From the NCBI GenBank assembly GCA_047602365.1, contig JASGHM010000001.1, positions 1,426,001 to 1,490,000 of the forward strand: a DNA stretch of 64,000 bases, written 5' to 3'. Source of the DNA: Piscinibacter sp047602365. Its GTDB lineage: Bacteria; Pseudomonadota; Gammaproteobacteria; Burkholderiales; Burkholderiaceae_C. The position numbers were made by a program, and so were the translations under genes. This document shows, piece after piece, positions 17,769 to 27,465 of the stretch (position 1 is its first letter; each line of letters begins with the position of its first letter). The notes below the pieces were generated by a model. That model was not told the origin of the DNA, ran no database searches, and saw nothing but the letters and a program-made list of their open reading frames with translations.

Positions 17769-20267
17769 ATGAGCGACACCCCGAACACCCCCGAGAACAC
17801 GCCCCAGCCCGTCGACGGCTACGGCGAAGGCAGCATCCAGATCCTCGAAGGCCTGGAGGCGGTGCGCAAGCGGCCGGGCATGTACATCGGCGACACCTCC
17901 GATGGCACCGGCCTGCACCACCTGGTGTTCGAGGTGGTCGACAACTCGATCGACGAGGCATTGGCGGGCTACTGCGACGACATCGTCGTCACCATCCACA
18001 CCGACAACTCGATCTCGGTGATCGACAACGGCCGCGGCATCCCGACCGGCGTCAAGATGGACGACAAGCACGAGCCCAAGCGCTCGGCCGCCGAGATCGC
18101 GCTGACCGAACTGCACGCTGGCGGCAAGTTCAACCAGAACAGCTACAAGGTCTCGGGTGGCCTGCACGGCGTCGGTGTCAGCTGCGTGAACGCGCTGTCG
18201 AAATGGCTGCGCCTGACGGTGCGCCGTGACGGCAAGATGCACTTCATCGAGTTCAGGAAGGGTGTGCCGCAGGACCGCATCCTCGAGTTGCGCGACGGTT
18301 TCGAGGTCTCGCCGATGAAGATCACCGGCGACACCGAGAAGCGCGGCACCGAGGTGCATTTCCTGCCCGACGAGGAGATCTTCAGCAACGTCGACTTCCA
18401 CTACGAGATCCTCAGCAAGCGGCTGCGCGAGCTGAGCTTCCTGAACAACGGCGTGAAGATCCGCCTGGTCGACGAGCGCAACAACAAGGAAGACAACTTC
18501 GCCTTCGCCGGCGGCGTGAAGGGCTTCGTCGACTTCATCAACACCGGCAAGAAGGTGCTGCACGGCAACGTCTTCCACGCCACCGGCGAGAAGAACAGCG
18601 AGCAGGGCACGACCATCACCACCGAGGTGGCGATGCAGTGGAACGATGGCTACAGCGAATCGGTGCTGTGCTTCACCAACAACATCCCGCAGCGCGACGG
18701 CGGCACCCACCTGACCGGCCTGCGTGCAGCGATGACGCGGGTGATCAACAAGTACATCGAGGACAACGAGCTGGCCAAGAAGGCCAAGGTCGAGGTCAGC
18801 GGCGACGACATGCGCGAAGGCCTGTGCTGCGTGCTCAGCGTGAAGGTGCCGGAGCCCAAGTTCAGCAGCCAGACCAAGGACAAGCTGGTATCCAGCGAAG
18901 TGCGCGGCCCGGTGGAAGATGTGGTCAGCAAGGCGCTGACCGACTACCTGCTCGAGAACCCGAACGACGCCAAGATCATCTGCGGCAAGATCGTCGAGGC
19001 CGCGCGGGCCCGCGAGGCGGCTCGCAAGGCGCGCGAGATGACACGCCGCAAGGGCGTGCTCGACGGCATGGGCCTGCCCGGCAAGCTGGCCGACTGCCAG
19101 GAGAAGGATCCGTCGCTGTGCGAGATCTACATCGTCGAGGGTGACTCGGCCGGCGGCAGCGCCAAGCAGGGCCGCGACCGGAAGTTCCAGGCGATCCTGC
19201 CGCTGCGCGGCAAGATCCTCAACGTCGAGAAGGCGCGCTACGAGAAGCTGCTGTCCAGCGACGCGATCCTGACGCTGATCACCGCGCTGGGCACCGGCAT
19301 CGGCAGCGAAGACTTCAACGTCGACAAGCTGCGCTACCACCGCATCATCATCATGACCGACGCGGACGTCGACGGCGCCCACATCCGCACGCTGCTGCTG
19401 ACCTTCTTCTACCGGCAGATGCCCGAGCTGGTCGAGCGCGGCCACATCTACATCGCGCAGCCGCCGCTGTACAAGGTCAAGCTCGGCAAGGACGAGCAGT
19501 ACCTGAAGGACGGCCACGAGCTCGACGCCTACCTGCTGCGCGTGGCGCTGAAGGATGCCAGGCTGGCCACCGGCGTGCCCGGCGCCGCGCTGCTGCAGGG
19601 AGATGCGCTGGAGACGCTGGCGCGCCAGTACGTGCTGGCCAACAACGTGGTCGAGCGGCTGTCGAACTGGATGGACGTCGAAGGCCTGCGCGCGATGGCC
19701 AACGGCCTGGAACTGAACCTCGACACGCTGGAGGCCGCGGAAGCCTCGGCGGCGGCACTGCAGCAGGCGCTGCACGACGCCGAAGTGGCGGCGGAGTTCG
19801 ACGTGCGCAGCGACAAGCACCACCTGCGCATCAGCCGCAGGCTGCACGGCAACGTCAAGAGCAGCGTGATCACGGCCGACTTCGTGCACGGCGCCGACTA
19901 CGAGGCACTGTCCACCGCCGGTAAGACCTTCAAGGGCCTGGTCAGCAGCGAGGCGGTGGTCAGCCGCGGCGAGGGCGACAAGCTGAAGGAGTCCAAGGTC
20001 GGCGACTTCCGCCAGGCCATGGCCTGGCTGATCGGCCAGGCCGAGAACGCGGTGGGCCGCCAGCGCTACAAGGGCCTGGGCGAGATGAACCCCGAGCAGC
20101 TGTGGGAGACCACGATGGACCCGGCGGTGCGCCGCCTGCTCAAGGTGCAGATCGACGACGCCATCGAGGCCGACCGTGTGTTCACGATGCTGATGGGCGA
20201 CGAGGTGGAACCGCGTCGCGACTTCATCGAGACCAATGCGCTGCGGGCGGCGAACATCGACGTCTGA
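17769..20267 (+). CDS. gyrB: DNA gyrase subunit B
   Basis: An 832-residue type II topoisomerase subunit that supplies ATP hydrolysis for negative supercoiling. The GHKL ATPase domain (about 1-220) holds FEVVDNSIDEALAG and the GGLHGVGVSCVNALS loop. The transducer follows, and the TOPRIM domain begins near 455 with VEGDSAGGSAKQGRDRKFQA. The C-terminus has QRYKGLGEMNPEQLWETTM. A domain insert of about 170 residues between TOPRIM and the tail (about 560-730) is usual for proteobacterial GyrB rather than ParE. The preceding 85-base gap shows no strong promoter. Confidence 0.98.
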   Translation: MSDTPNTPENTPQPVDGYGEGSIQILEGLEAVRKRPGMYIGDTSDGTGLHHLVFEVVDNSIDEALAGYCDDIVVTIHTDNSISVIDNGRGIPTGVKMDDKHEPKRSAAEIALTELHAGGKFNQNSYKVSGGLHGVGVSCVNALSKWLRLTVRRDGKMHFIEFRKGVPQDRILELRDGFEVSPMKITGDTEKRGTEVHFLPDEEIFSNVDFHYEILSKRLRELSFLNNGVKIRLVDERNNKEDNFAFAGGVKGFVDFINTGKKVLHGNVFHATGEKNSEQGTTITTEVAMQWNDGYSESVLCFTNNIPQRDGGTHLTGLRAAMTRVINKYIEDNELAKKAKVEVSGDDMREGLCCVLSVKVPEPKFSSQTKDKLVSSEVRGPVEDVVSKALTDYLLENPNDAKIICGKIVEAARAREAARKAREMTRRKGVLDGMGLPGKLADCQEKDPSLCEIYIVEGDSAGGSAKQGRDRKFQAILPLRGKILNVEKARYEKLLSSDAILTLITALGTGIGSEDFNVDKLRYHRIIIMTDADVDGAHIRTLLLTFFYRQMPELVERGHIYIAQPPLYKVKLGKDEQYLKDGHELDAYLLRVALKDARLATGVPGAALLQGDALETLARQYVLANNVVERLSNWMDVEGLRAMANGLELNLDTLEAAEASAAALQQALHDAEVAAEFDVRSDKHHLRISRRLHGNVKSSVITADFVHGADYEALSTAGKTFKGLVSSEAVVSRGEGDKLKESKVGDFRQAMAWLIGQAENAVGRQRYKGLGEMNPEQLWETTMDPAVRRLLKVQIDDAIEADRVFTMLMGDEVEPRRDFIETNALRAANIDV

Positions 20268-20326
20268 GTCGGCGCGGAACCTTTCGTCGCTTGCACCCTC
20301 CCAGCATCGGCTGCGGGGGAGTGCAC

Positions 20327-20713
20327 ATGAAACTGCTGATCTGGATCGTCTTCGGTGTCTTCGCCGCGCTGTGGACCGGCGCCGCGCTGGCTGCCGTGGG
20401 CGTGACGCAATGGGTCGCCGACCAGATCGCTTCGGGCGCGGCCGTCGACCTCGCCGGCGTGGCGGTGCAGTGGCCGGTCCCGGCCTGGCTGCTGCCCTGG
20501 CTGGACGTGGCCACCGTGCAGGCCGTACAGCAGTCGGTCGTTGCCTTGCTCGAGTGGCTGCGTGACAACTGGCCGCGCGTCGGCGCGCTGCTCGGCTGGC
20601 TGGTGCCGGTGATCTGGGTGGTCTGGGCGCTGGGCCTCGGCGTGATGCTGCTGCTGGCCGGTGCCGGCCACTGGCTGGTGGGTCGCGCAAGGCCTCAGCC
20701 GCAACCCGCCTGA
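20327..20713 (+). CDS. Small predicted membrane protein
   Basis: A 128-residue protein of unknown function. Hydrophobic segments are at about residues 2-24 and 82-112, with a Trp-rich amphipathic middle (about 45-75). Charge is sparse, and the C-terminus is short and Arg/Pro-rich. The ATG at 20327 follows a GGGGGA sequence that can act as a ribosome site. An open frame extends further upstream into gyrB and is rejected. It is 14 bases before the TerB-like gene, so the two are probably cotranscribed and may act together at the membrane. Confidence 0.7.
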   Translation: MKLLIWIVFGVFAALWTGAALAAVGVTQWVADQIASGAAVDLAGVAVQWPVPAWLLPWLDVATVQAVQQSVVALLEWLRDNWPRVGALLGWLVPVIWVVWALGLGVMLLLAGAGHWLVGRARPQPQPA

Positions 20714-20727
20714 CCTGGAGAACCCGC

Positions 20728-21669
20728 ATGACCGAGACCGAAACCCGTGCGGTACTCACCGTCGCCGTGCTCGCCGCCTTCGCCGACGGCAGCAAGCACG
20801 AGCGCGAACGTGCCGAGATCAAGCGCATCGCCGAAGGGCTGTCGGCCTCCGACGCCGCGCAGCTGCCGACGCTGCTCCAGGACGTGCTGCTGAAGCGTGT
20901 GACGCTGGCCGATGTGCTGCCGACGCTGGCCAGCGACCCCTCCCGTCAGCTGGCCTACGAGATGGCGGTGTGCGTGTGCGATGCCGACGGTGCGCAGTCG
21001 GCCGCCGAGCGTGCCTTCCTCGACGATCTCGCGCGTGTGCTGAAGCTCGACGCCGCGGCCGCCGCCGACTTCCGCCAGCAGGCCGACACGATGGTGAGCG
21101 AAGTGCTGCCCGCCGCGCCGCCCGCGGCGAAGGCGGCAGCCACCGCCACGGTCGACGAGGCCGCGCTGGACAAGGCCATCCTCGACGCCGCGATCCTCAA
21201 CGGTGCACTCGAGCTGTTACCCGAGACGCTGTCGACGCTGGCCATCGTGCCGCTGCAGATGCGCCTGGTCTATCGCATCGGGCAAGCGCATGGCTACCCG
21301 CTGGACAGTGGCCACGTGAAGGACTTCCTCGCCACCGTCGGTGTCGGCCTGACCTCGCAGTACCTCGAGCAAGCCGGCCGCAAGCTGCTCGGCGGCCTGC
21401 TCGGGCGCGTCGGCGGTGGCCTGCTCGGCGGCCTCGGCAAGCAGGCGGTCAGTTCGGGCATGAGCTTCGCGGCGACCTATGCGCTGGGCCATGTCGCGAA
21501 GCGCTACTACGCCGGCGGCCGCACGATGTCGGCCCAGGTGCTGAAGGACGCCTACGCGGCGATGGCCGGCGACGCGCAGGGCCTGCAGCAGCGCTACCTG
21601 CCGCAGATGCGCGAGCGTGCACGCACGCTCGACGCCGCGAAGGTGATGGCGCTGGTTCGCGGCGGCTGA
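20728..21669 (+). CDS. TerB-like / DUF697-like protein
   Basis: A 313-residue protein with two parts. Residues 1-125 resemble a TerB/DjlA-type all-helical domain, with the FADGSKHERERAEI segment at about 17-30 and a second acidic repeat, CDADGAQSAAERAFLD, near 87-102. These acidic loops can bind metal. After an Ala-rich linker (125-150), residues 155-270 resemble the DUF697 domain of YcjF/GTPase-linked membrane proteins, with a Gly-rich amphipathic stretch (LLGGLLGRVGGGLLGGLG near 225-242). Function is unknown; membrane or envelope stress roles are reported for relatives. It pairs with the small membrane protein upstream. Confidence 0.7.
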   Translation: MTETETRAVLTVAVLAAFADGSKHERERAEIKRIAEGLSASDAAQLPTLLQDVLLKRVTLADVLPTLASDPSRQLAYEMAVCVCDADGAQSAAERAFLDDLARVLKLDAAAAADFRQQADTMVSEVLPAAPPAAKAAATATVDEAALDKAILDAAILNGALELLPETLSTLAIVPLQMRLVYRIGQAHGYPLDSGHVKDFLATVGVGLTSQYLEQAGRKLLGGLLGRVGGGLLGGLGKQAVSSGMSFAATYALGHVAKRYYAGGRTMSAQVLKDAYAAMAGDAQGLQQRYLPQMRERARTLDAAKVMALVRGG

Positions 21670-21673
21670 GGGT

Positions 21674-23449
21674 TCAGTCGTCGTGGTCGTCGCGGCCGCC
21701 GTGGCCGCGCGGCTCGACGCACTTCCAGCTGCTCGCCGACTCGACGTCGCCGTAGCCCTTGTAGCGCGCCACCGTCGGAAAGGCGCACAGCGGCCGCGTG
21801 CGGTTCGGTGCCCAGTCGGCCGGCACTTCCGCGTTGACGCCGCCGGCATTGCCCGCGCCGCGGGCCGTCGCGACGATCGCGTCCGGCGCCTTGCCCTTCT
21901 CGACCCAGGCGACCAGCGGGCCGAGGAAGTCGGCCTGGTCGGTGGCCGGGCCGCCGCTGCAGTGGCCCATGCCGGGCACGCGGTACAGGCGCGCGAAGTC
22001 CTCGGCGTCGCCACCGCTGTCGCGGCCGAGGCGGCGGTACCAGGTCTCGGTGTCGGAGACCGAGAAGATCGGGTCGCTGACGCCGTGGTAGACCATGATC
22101 TTCGCGCCGCGCCGGCGCAGCGTGGACAGGTCCGACGCGTCCGGTGGCGTCATGAAGCTCATCGCCGACTCGGTATAGGTGGCGTTGCTCGTGTGCAGCT
22201 CGGCCAGCGTCGCGTCGATGTCCAGGCCCAGTGAGAAGGCAGGGCCGTTGCTCAGCGGCAGTGTCGACGGCGGCACCTTGAAGATCGTGCCGACAGCGCC
22301 CGAGTCCAGCACCAGCGGCGCGGTGAACTCCCAGAACGGGATGCCGCCGGCGCCGATGCCGCTGTCGAACGGGAATCCGGCGTAGAAGCGCTCGCCGTTG
22401 GAGGTGGTGGCGCCGCGGAAGATCGGCGCGATGGCGAGCTTCTGTGCCTGCGTCAGGCAGCTGCCGTCGCGAGCGCCGCTGCAGGTCGGCATGTCGCGCT
22501 GGAAGCTGAAGGCACGCTGGCAGGCGGCGGTGTCCTGCACCAGGCCGTCGCGCGCTCCGTCGAGCGCGTCGCAGCGCGCCAGCACCGCGGCGGCCACCGT
22601 CTTGCGTTCGGCGGCGGTGAAAGCGGTCTCCAGGCCGGCTGGCGTCGACGGGTCGGCGGTGGCCACCGTCGCGTAGCGCTGCGCGCCGAAGATGTTGGCC
22701 AGCGCCGCCAGCGGCAGGTGGTAGCCGGGTGCGCCGGCAAGGAAGCCGTCGTAGTCGCGGGCGTAGCGCGCCGCGGCGATCAGCGTGTGGCGGCCGCCGT
22801 TCGAGCAGCCGCCGAAGTAGGCCCGATCCGGGCCCTTGCCGTAGGCCAGTGCAATCAATTGCCGGGCCATCGGCGTCAGCGTGCCGACGGCCTGGTAGCC
22901 GTAGTCCAGCCGCGCTTGCGGGTCGAGGCCGAAGGCCGGGCCGCCCTGCGCGTTGCTGTGGCCGGCGTCGGAGCTGAGCACCGCGAAGCCTTGCGCCAGT
23001 GCATGGCTCAGCGGGCCGCCGCCGAAGCTGCCGGTGGCGGTCACCACGCTGCCGTCGATGCCGCCATTGCCCTGGTGGAAGAAGCGCCCGTTCCAGGCCT
23101 TCGGCAGACGCATCTCGAAGGCGATCGCATAGGTCTTGCCGTCGACCGGGCTGACCCGCTCGTTCATGCGGCCGGTGACCCGACAGTGCTCGGCCACCGG
23201 CGTGCCGGCGATCACGAGCGTGCCGGCGGCCACCGTCGTCGCGGCGGTGATCACGGTGTTCGGCAGCGTGGCGGCGCGTGCGGCGAGCTCCTCGCAGGCA
23301 CCGACCAGCGCCGCCGGCGTGGCCTCGGCGAGTTGCGGCAGGCGGCTGCGCCGGTGCGCGCCGTCGTCGGACTGTGCCGGCGCGGCGGCCAGCGCGAGCA
23401 ATGCTGCGGCGATACTGCCCGTGGCAGCGCGGCGGGGGGTGGCGGGCAT
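21674..23449 (-). CDS. Tannase/feruloyl esterase family hydrolase, secreted
   Basis: A 591-residue alpha/beta-hydrolase with a signal peptide (about 1-27). It contains the tannase/feruloyl esterase nucleophile motif GCSNGG near residue 214, an Asp in VYHGVSDPIF near 505 and the His in GMGHCSGG near 547, together a complete catalytic triad. Paired cysteines in this family form a disulfide close to the active site. Members cleave gallate or ferulate esters of plant phenolics outside the cytoplasm. It is divergent from a marR gene, and an inverted repeat lies between them, so the gene is probably repressed by MarR and induced by a phenolic compound. The substrate is inferred only at family level. 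Confidence 0.88.
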   Translation of the reverse strand: MPATPRRAATGSIAAALLALAAAPAQSDDGAHRRSRLPQLAEATPAALVGACEELAARAATLPNTVITAATTVAAGTLVIAGTPVAEHCRVTGRMNERVSPVDGKTYAIAFEMRLPKAWNGRFFHQGNGGIDGSVVTATGSFGGGPLSHALAQGFAVLSSDAGHSNAQGGPAFGLDPQARLDYGYQAVGTLTPMARQLIALAYGKGPDRAYFGGCSNGGRHTLIAAARYARDYDGFLAGAPGYHLPLAALANIFGAQRYATVATADPSTPAGLETAFTAAERKTVAAAVLARCDALDGARDGLVQDTAACQRAFSFQRDMPTCSGARDGSCLTQAQKLAIAPIFRGATTSNGERFYAGFPFDSGIGAGGIPFWEFTAPLVLDSGAVGTIFKVPPSTLPLSNGPAFSLGLDIDATLAELHTSNATYTESAMSFMTPPDASDLSTLRRRGAKIMVYHGVSDPIFSVSDTETWYRRLGRDSGGDAEDFARLYRVPGMGHCSGGPATDQADFLGPLVAWVEKGKAPDAIVATARGAGNAGGVNAEVPADWAPNRTRPLCAFPTVARYKGYGDVESASSWKCVEPRGHGGRDDHDD

Positions 23450-23485
23450 GGGTCTGTCTCCTGAGCCCCGGCTTGGACCGGTGAA

Positions 23486-23504
23486 TAGATATGGTACTTA
23501 TCTA
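23486..23504. promoter_or_regulatory. Inverted repeat, probable MarR operator
   Basis: TAGATA and TATCTA arms form a perfect 6-bp inverted repeat with a 7-base spacer (19 bp in all), in the only AT-rich part of the 135-base gap between the tannase-type gene and marR. Size and symmetry fit the 16-20-bp operators of MarR dimers. It lies 37 bases from the hydrolase start and 80 from the marR start. Confidence 0.6.
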
Positions 23505-23584
23505 ATATCAACCGGCGCTTCCCGGAGTTACCCTAAGACTTCTGTTCACAGACCGATAAGCTGATTTACCTTGCCGACCTCACG

Positions 23585-24082
23585 ATGAACCGCAAGCCCG
23601 TTCCCAAGGCCGACCGCACGCCGCTGGCCCAGCTGGCCGAGGCCGGCGTGCATTCGATCGTCGGCTACCAGCTCGCGCAGGCGGCGATCGTCACCGACCA
23701 GGTGTTCGACGAACGTGTCGGCCGCGACGGCGGGCTGCGCCGTGTCGAGTTCACCATCCTGGCGCTGGTGCACGGCAACCCGGACGTGACCGCGCGGCAG
23801 CTCGCCAAGGCGCTGGCGGTGACGCCGCCGAACATCGCGATCTGGCTCGACAAGCTGGAGTCGCGCGGTCTGGTCACGCGCACGCGCAGCGAGCGCGACG
23901 CGCGCATGCAGCACATCCGCATCAGCCGCGGCGGCGCGACGCTGGTCGAGCGCTCGGTGCTGGCGCTGCTCGAAGGCGAGCAGGCGGCGCTGGCGGCGCT
24001 GAGTGCCGCCGAGCGCGCCATCCTGGTCGAGCTGCTGCACAAGGTGGCCATGTCGCGCAAGCGCGCCGACACGGCCGAGTGA
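23585..24082 (+). CDS. MarR-family transcriptional regulator
   Basis: A 165-residue winged-helix regulator. The helix-turn-helix is at about residues 62-90 (VTARQLAKALAVTPPNIAIW), followed by the wing with the RSERDARMQHIRIS stretch, where the D-x-R motif is characteristic. N- and C-terminal helices make the dimer. MarR proteins usually repress a divergent gene and are released by aromatic ligands. The neighbour is a tannase/feruloyl-esterase gene with an inverted repeat between them, which makes that gene the likely target. Confidence 0.9.
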   Translation: MNRKPVPKADRTPLAQLAEAGVHSIVGYQLAQAAIVTDQVFDERVGRDGGLRRVEFTILALVHGNPDVTARQLAKALAVTPPNIAIWLDKLESRGLVTRTRSERDARMQHIRISRGGATLVERSVLALLEGEQAALAALSAAERAILVELLHKVAMSRKRADTAE

Positions 24083-24188
24083 TCTCGGCCACGCGTTTTC
24101 GGCGTGTCGGCGTGTCTCGAAGCCATCGGCAGCGAGCCGGCAGCCGCGCCACGTGCGGTGCGGCGGCCATCGCCGGACAGGTCACGGC

Positions 24189-24608
24189 TCACCAGGCGCC
24201 GACGTTGGCCATCGAGGCCCAGGGCTCGGCGGGAGCCAGCGCGTTGCCGGCCTGCAGCAGCTCGACCGAGATGTTGTCGGGCGAGCGCACGAAGGCCATG
24301 CGGCCGTCGCGCGGCGGGCGGTTGATGGTCACGCCGTGCTCCTGCAGGCGCGTGCAGGTGGCGTAGATGTCCTCGACCTCGTAGGCCAGGTGGCCGAAGT
24401 TGCGGCCGCCGCCGTAGTCCTCCGGGTCCCAGTTGTGGGTCAGCTCGACCTGCGCCTCGCTCTGCCCCGGCGCGGCCAGGAAGACCAGCGTGAAGCGGCC
24501 GGCCGGCACGTCCTTGCGGCGGATCACCTCGAGGCCGAGGGCGTCGCAGTAGAAGCGCAGCGAGGCGTCGATGTCGGTGACGCGGACCATGGTGTGGAGG
24601 TATTTCAT
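24189..24608 (-). CDS. gloA: Lactoylglutathione lyase (glyoxalase I), VOC family
   Basis: A 139-residue vicinal-oxygen-chelate enzyme made of two beta-alpha-beta-beta-beta modules. Likely metal ligands His5, Glu55, His73 and Glu116 match the His5/Glu56/His74/Glu122 set of E. coli GloA. The segments RVTDIDASLRFYCDALGLE and ELTHNWDPEDYGGGRNFGH are diagnostic. The enzyme converts the methylglyoxal-glutathione hemithioacetal to S-lactoylglutathione. The ATG at 24608 is fixed by His5. It is monocistronic or read through from the small gene upstream. Confidence 0.93.
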   Translation of the reverse strand: MKYLHTMVRVTDIDASLRFYCDALGLEVIRRKDVPAGRFTLVFLAAPGQSEAQVELTHNWDPEDYGGGRNFGHLAYEVEDIYATCTRLQEHGVTINRPPRDGRMAFVRSPDNISVELLQAGNALAPAEPWASMANVGAW

Positions 24609-24642
24609 GCCGCCATTGTCCGCGCGGCACCTGGCTCGTGTC

Positions 24643-24909
24643 TCAGTGAGGCCTTGGGTCCTGCGGGCCGTGGCTCTCGTCCTTGCCGTCCTCCACCACC
24701 TGAACGCCGTCGCGCAGGTCCATCGACGAGGTGGTCCAGCTGTCGAAGGGCGCCGGCGAGGTGCTCTCGCGCGGGCGCGACGGCCGCGTCTCGGCATCGA
24801 CCCAGCCGCCCTGTGGATGCTCGGCGGTGATGCGCCAGACCTTGCGGCCGCCGGGTGGCGGCCTCACACCACGCCGGCGGCGGCCGAACGAGAACCACTT
24901 CATCAACAT
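24643..24909 (-). CDS. Small hypothetical protein
   Basis: A possible 88-residue protein with a basic N-terminus (KWFSFGRRRRGVRPPPGGRK) and a polar, acidic C-terminal half rich in Ser/Asp. An AGAGGG ribosome site lies 9-14 bases before the ATG at 24909, and a second in-frame ATG follows six bases later. No domain was recognised. The sequence does not look like a shadow of another gene, since no better frame exists on either strand. Coding status is uncertain. If it is not real, 24609-25088 is an unoccupied stretch of about 480 bases. Confidence 0.45.
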   Translation of the reverse strand: MLMKWFSFGRRRRGVRPPPGGRKVWRITAEHPQGGWVDAETRPSRPRESTSPAPFDSWTTSSMDLRDGVQVVEDGKDESHGPQDPRPH

Positions 24910-25088
24910 CACCCAGACCCTCTTCACGGCTGCCACTGCGCACAACGTTGCGTCGGGGGCGGACCTTACGCAGGCGATCGGCCAGCGTCATCGCCCCGAT
25001 TGCGCACGGCCGTGGCCGAAGCACGAAGGTGGCGGCCGGCGTCGCCACGCCGATACGGGGGCGTGGCAAGGGTCACGCTGATGTGGCC

Positions 25089-26221
25089 TCAGTCCAGCGG
25101 CCAGGCGGCGCTTCGCGGCACGCTCAGCGCCTCGGCCTCGACCAGCTGCGGCTCGCCGGCCCGGGGCGCGTCGGCGCTGCGCCACCAGGGCACGGGCGGC
25201 GCCGCGAAGGCCGGTTCGACCGGTTCGCCCAGCCGCGGCATGACCAGCTGCACGCCCAACGCCGGTGCCTGGGCCAGCAGTGCCTCGGCCGGCTGGTCCC
25301 AGGCATGCATCGCCAGGCTGAAGGTGCCCCAGTGCACCGGCAGGAAGGCCCCGCCGCCGAGCAGGTCCAGCGCCTTCAGCGCGTTGTCGGGGCCGAGGTG
25401 GATGTCGCCCCACGAAGGATGGAAGGCGCCGACCTCCAGCATCACCAGGTCGAAGCGGCCGAAACGTTCGCGGATCGCCGCGTACTCGGCGGTCAGGCCG
25501 GTGTCGCCGCTGAAGAACACCGAGTGCTTGGCGCTGCGGATCACCATCGATGACCACAGCGTCGCGTTGCGGTCCTTCAGGCTGCGGCCGCTGAAATGCT
25601 GCGACGGCGCGGCGCTGACGCTCAGCTCGCCGCCAGGCAGGCGTGTGCGATTCCCACCAGTCGAGTTCGGTGATGCGCTCGGCCGGCACGCCGAAGGCCT
25701 CCAGGTGCGCGCCGACGCCCAGCGAGGTGACGAAGGGCACGCCGGTCTTCGCCAGCGCGCGCACGGTGGCGTGGTCGAGGTGGTCGTAGTGGTCGTGGGA
25801 GATCGACCACCAGGTCGAGCGCCGGCAGCGCGCGCAGCGGGATCGGCACCGGCTGGAAGCGCTTGGGCCCGACCAGCCGCGAGGGCGAGGCGCGTGCGCC
25901 CCACACCGGGTCGGTCAGCACGCGGTAGCCGTCGATCTCGATCAGCACCGTGGAATGACCCAGCCAGGTGGCGCGCAGGCCGCTGCCGACCGGCCGCAAC
26001 CAGCCTTCGCGCGGGTCCAGCGAGGGCAGCGGGCCCTGCGGCACGCGGCGCTGGCCGCCGCAGAGGAAGTCGGAGATCGTCGGCCGCGGCGCAGCGGGGT
26101 CGCGCAGCCCGGGCAGCACCGGGTGGACGTTGCGGAAGCCCTCGCCGGCCCAGCGGGGAGAATCGCGCATGCGCTCCAGGCGCTGGCCGGACGCGCGTGC
26201 GCCGAAGGTCTTCAAGTGCAT
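25089..26221 (-). pseudogene. NAPE-PLD/UlaG-like metallo-beta-lactamase hydrolase (frame broken near 25804 and 25648)
   Basis: A metallo-beta-lactamase-fold hydrolase of about 377 residues. The N-terminal part (WLGHSTVLIEIDGYRVLTDP near 100) is in one frame. The zinc motif HDHYDHLD, with TSLGVGAHLEAFGVP after it, is in a second. The rest (SAAPSQHFSGR, SGDTGLTAEYA, LEVGAFHPSWGDIHLGPDNA) is in a third. Each switch equals one extra base. All zinc ligands are present once the frame is mended, so the enzyme is probably intact in vivo. An AGGAGG ribosome site precedes the ATG at 26221. It is the last gene after the ABC exporter genes, 48 bases downstream. Relatives hydrolyse phospholipid or lactone bonds. 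Confidence 0.82.
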
Positions 26222-26269
26222 GGTGGGCAGGGCCTCCTGGCGCCCATCATGCCTGTGCGTGGGCTGCCC

Positions 26270-27464
26270 TCAGACCTGGCGGGGTTTGACGCGCAGCCCG
26301 TCGCGGGTGGCTGCCGGCGGGTAGACGATCACCGTCGCGCCGCCGGCCACGCCGGACTCGATCCAGGCCTCGTGGCCATTGCGCGCGCCCAGCTTCACCG
26401 GCGTGGCGCGCGCGCGGCCGCCGTCGAGCACGAACACCGCGAAGCCACCGTCGGGCCGCGGGAACACCGCGCTGACAGGCACCTTGGTGACCTTGTCCAT
26501 CGAGCGCGTGACGATGCGCACGCCGACGCGGAAGCCGTCGCCGAGTGCGCGCCACTGCTCGGGCGGGCTGGTCAGGTCGATCAGCACGCGCACCCGCTGT
26601 TCCTCGACGCCCAGCGCCGAGACCTTGGTGAACGCCGCCGGCTCGACCCGCCGCACGCGGCCTTCGAGCAGGCCGTCGCCGCCCCAGCGCTCGATGCGCA
26701 CCGGGCTGCCCGGCACGGCGCGCAGCGCATCGGCGGTGAGCAGCTCGGCCACCACCTCGAGGCGTGCGGTGTCGCCCAGCTCGAGCAGCGGCGCGCCCAG
26801 CGCCACCGCGCCTTCGCTGGCCTGCACCACCTTCAGCACCCGCCCGGCCACCGGCGCGCGCACCGCGAAGCCGCGCCCGCCGCCCGGGCTGCTCAGCGCC
26901 AGCAGCGCGGCACGCGCCTGCTCGACCTCGTGCGCGGCGACATGGCCTTCCTCGATGGCGGCGTCCAGGTCCTTCTGCGCCGCCAGCACGGCCAGGCGCT
27001 CGGTCTCCAGCTTGGTCGGCGCGACGAAGCCCTGCTTCGCGAGCTGCTCGCTGCGCTGCTGGTCGTTGCGCGCCTGTGCGAGCGCGACCTTCGCGCCTTC
27101 GATGCGCGCGGCGACCCGTTGCCGCTGCGCCTGCGCGATCTCGACACGCAGCTGCTGCTCGCGGCGGGTGCGCTCGTCGAGCATCGCCGGCAGCACCGGG
27201 GCGATGGTGCCCAGCAGTGCCCCGGCCTCGACCGCGTCGCCCTCGCGCAGCGTGACGCGACCGATGCTGCCCGACAGCGGTGCGGAGACCACGTAGCGGT
27301 CGCGCAGGCGCGTCTTGCCGTCCTCCTCGATGTGGGTCTCGAACGGGCCCTTCGGTGGCGTTCGCCACCTCGACCTCCAACGGCCGTGGCGCGAACGCCC
27401 AGGCCAGCAGCGCGACGGTGGCCAGGCCCGTGGCGGCCAGAACGATCCAGGTCTTCGTCTTCAT
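26270..27464 (-). pseudogene. HlyD-family periplasmic adaptor of an ABC exporter (frame broken near 27346)
   Basis: About 397 residues: a transmembrane segment at 6-24, then a barrel-sandwich lipoyl-like domain (TLREGDAVEAGALLGTI), a long coiled-coil hairpin (about 95-210) and beta-barrel regions. The first 40 codons are in one frame and the rest in another. The switch at GGGCCC (27345-27350) equals one extra base; with one removed the protein reads on as EGPFETHIEEDGK. The ATG at 27464 is one base after the stop of the FtsX-type permease gene. With the upstream permease and ATPase it forms a DevBCA/MacAB-like exporter. Confidence 0.85.
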
Positions 27465-27465
27465 C

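Noticed and set aside
20102..20326. Upstream extension of the small membrane-protein frame into gyrB
   Set aside because: It overlaps the conserved gyrB C-terminus; the ATG at 20327 has a plausible ribosome site and starts with the first hydrophobic segment.
25089..26221. Three separate genes in place of one metallo-beta-lactamase
   Set aside because: Each part matches a consecutive segment of one family and the breaks are one-base shifts.
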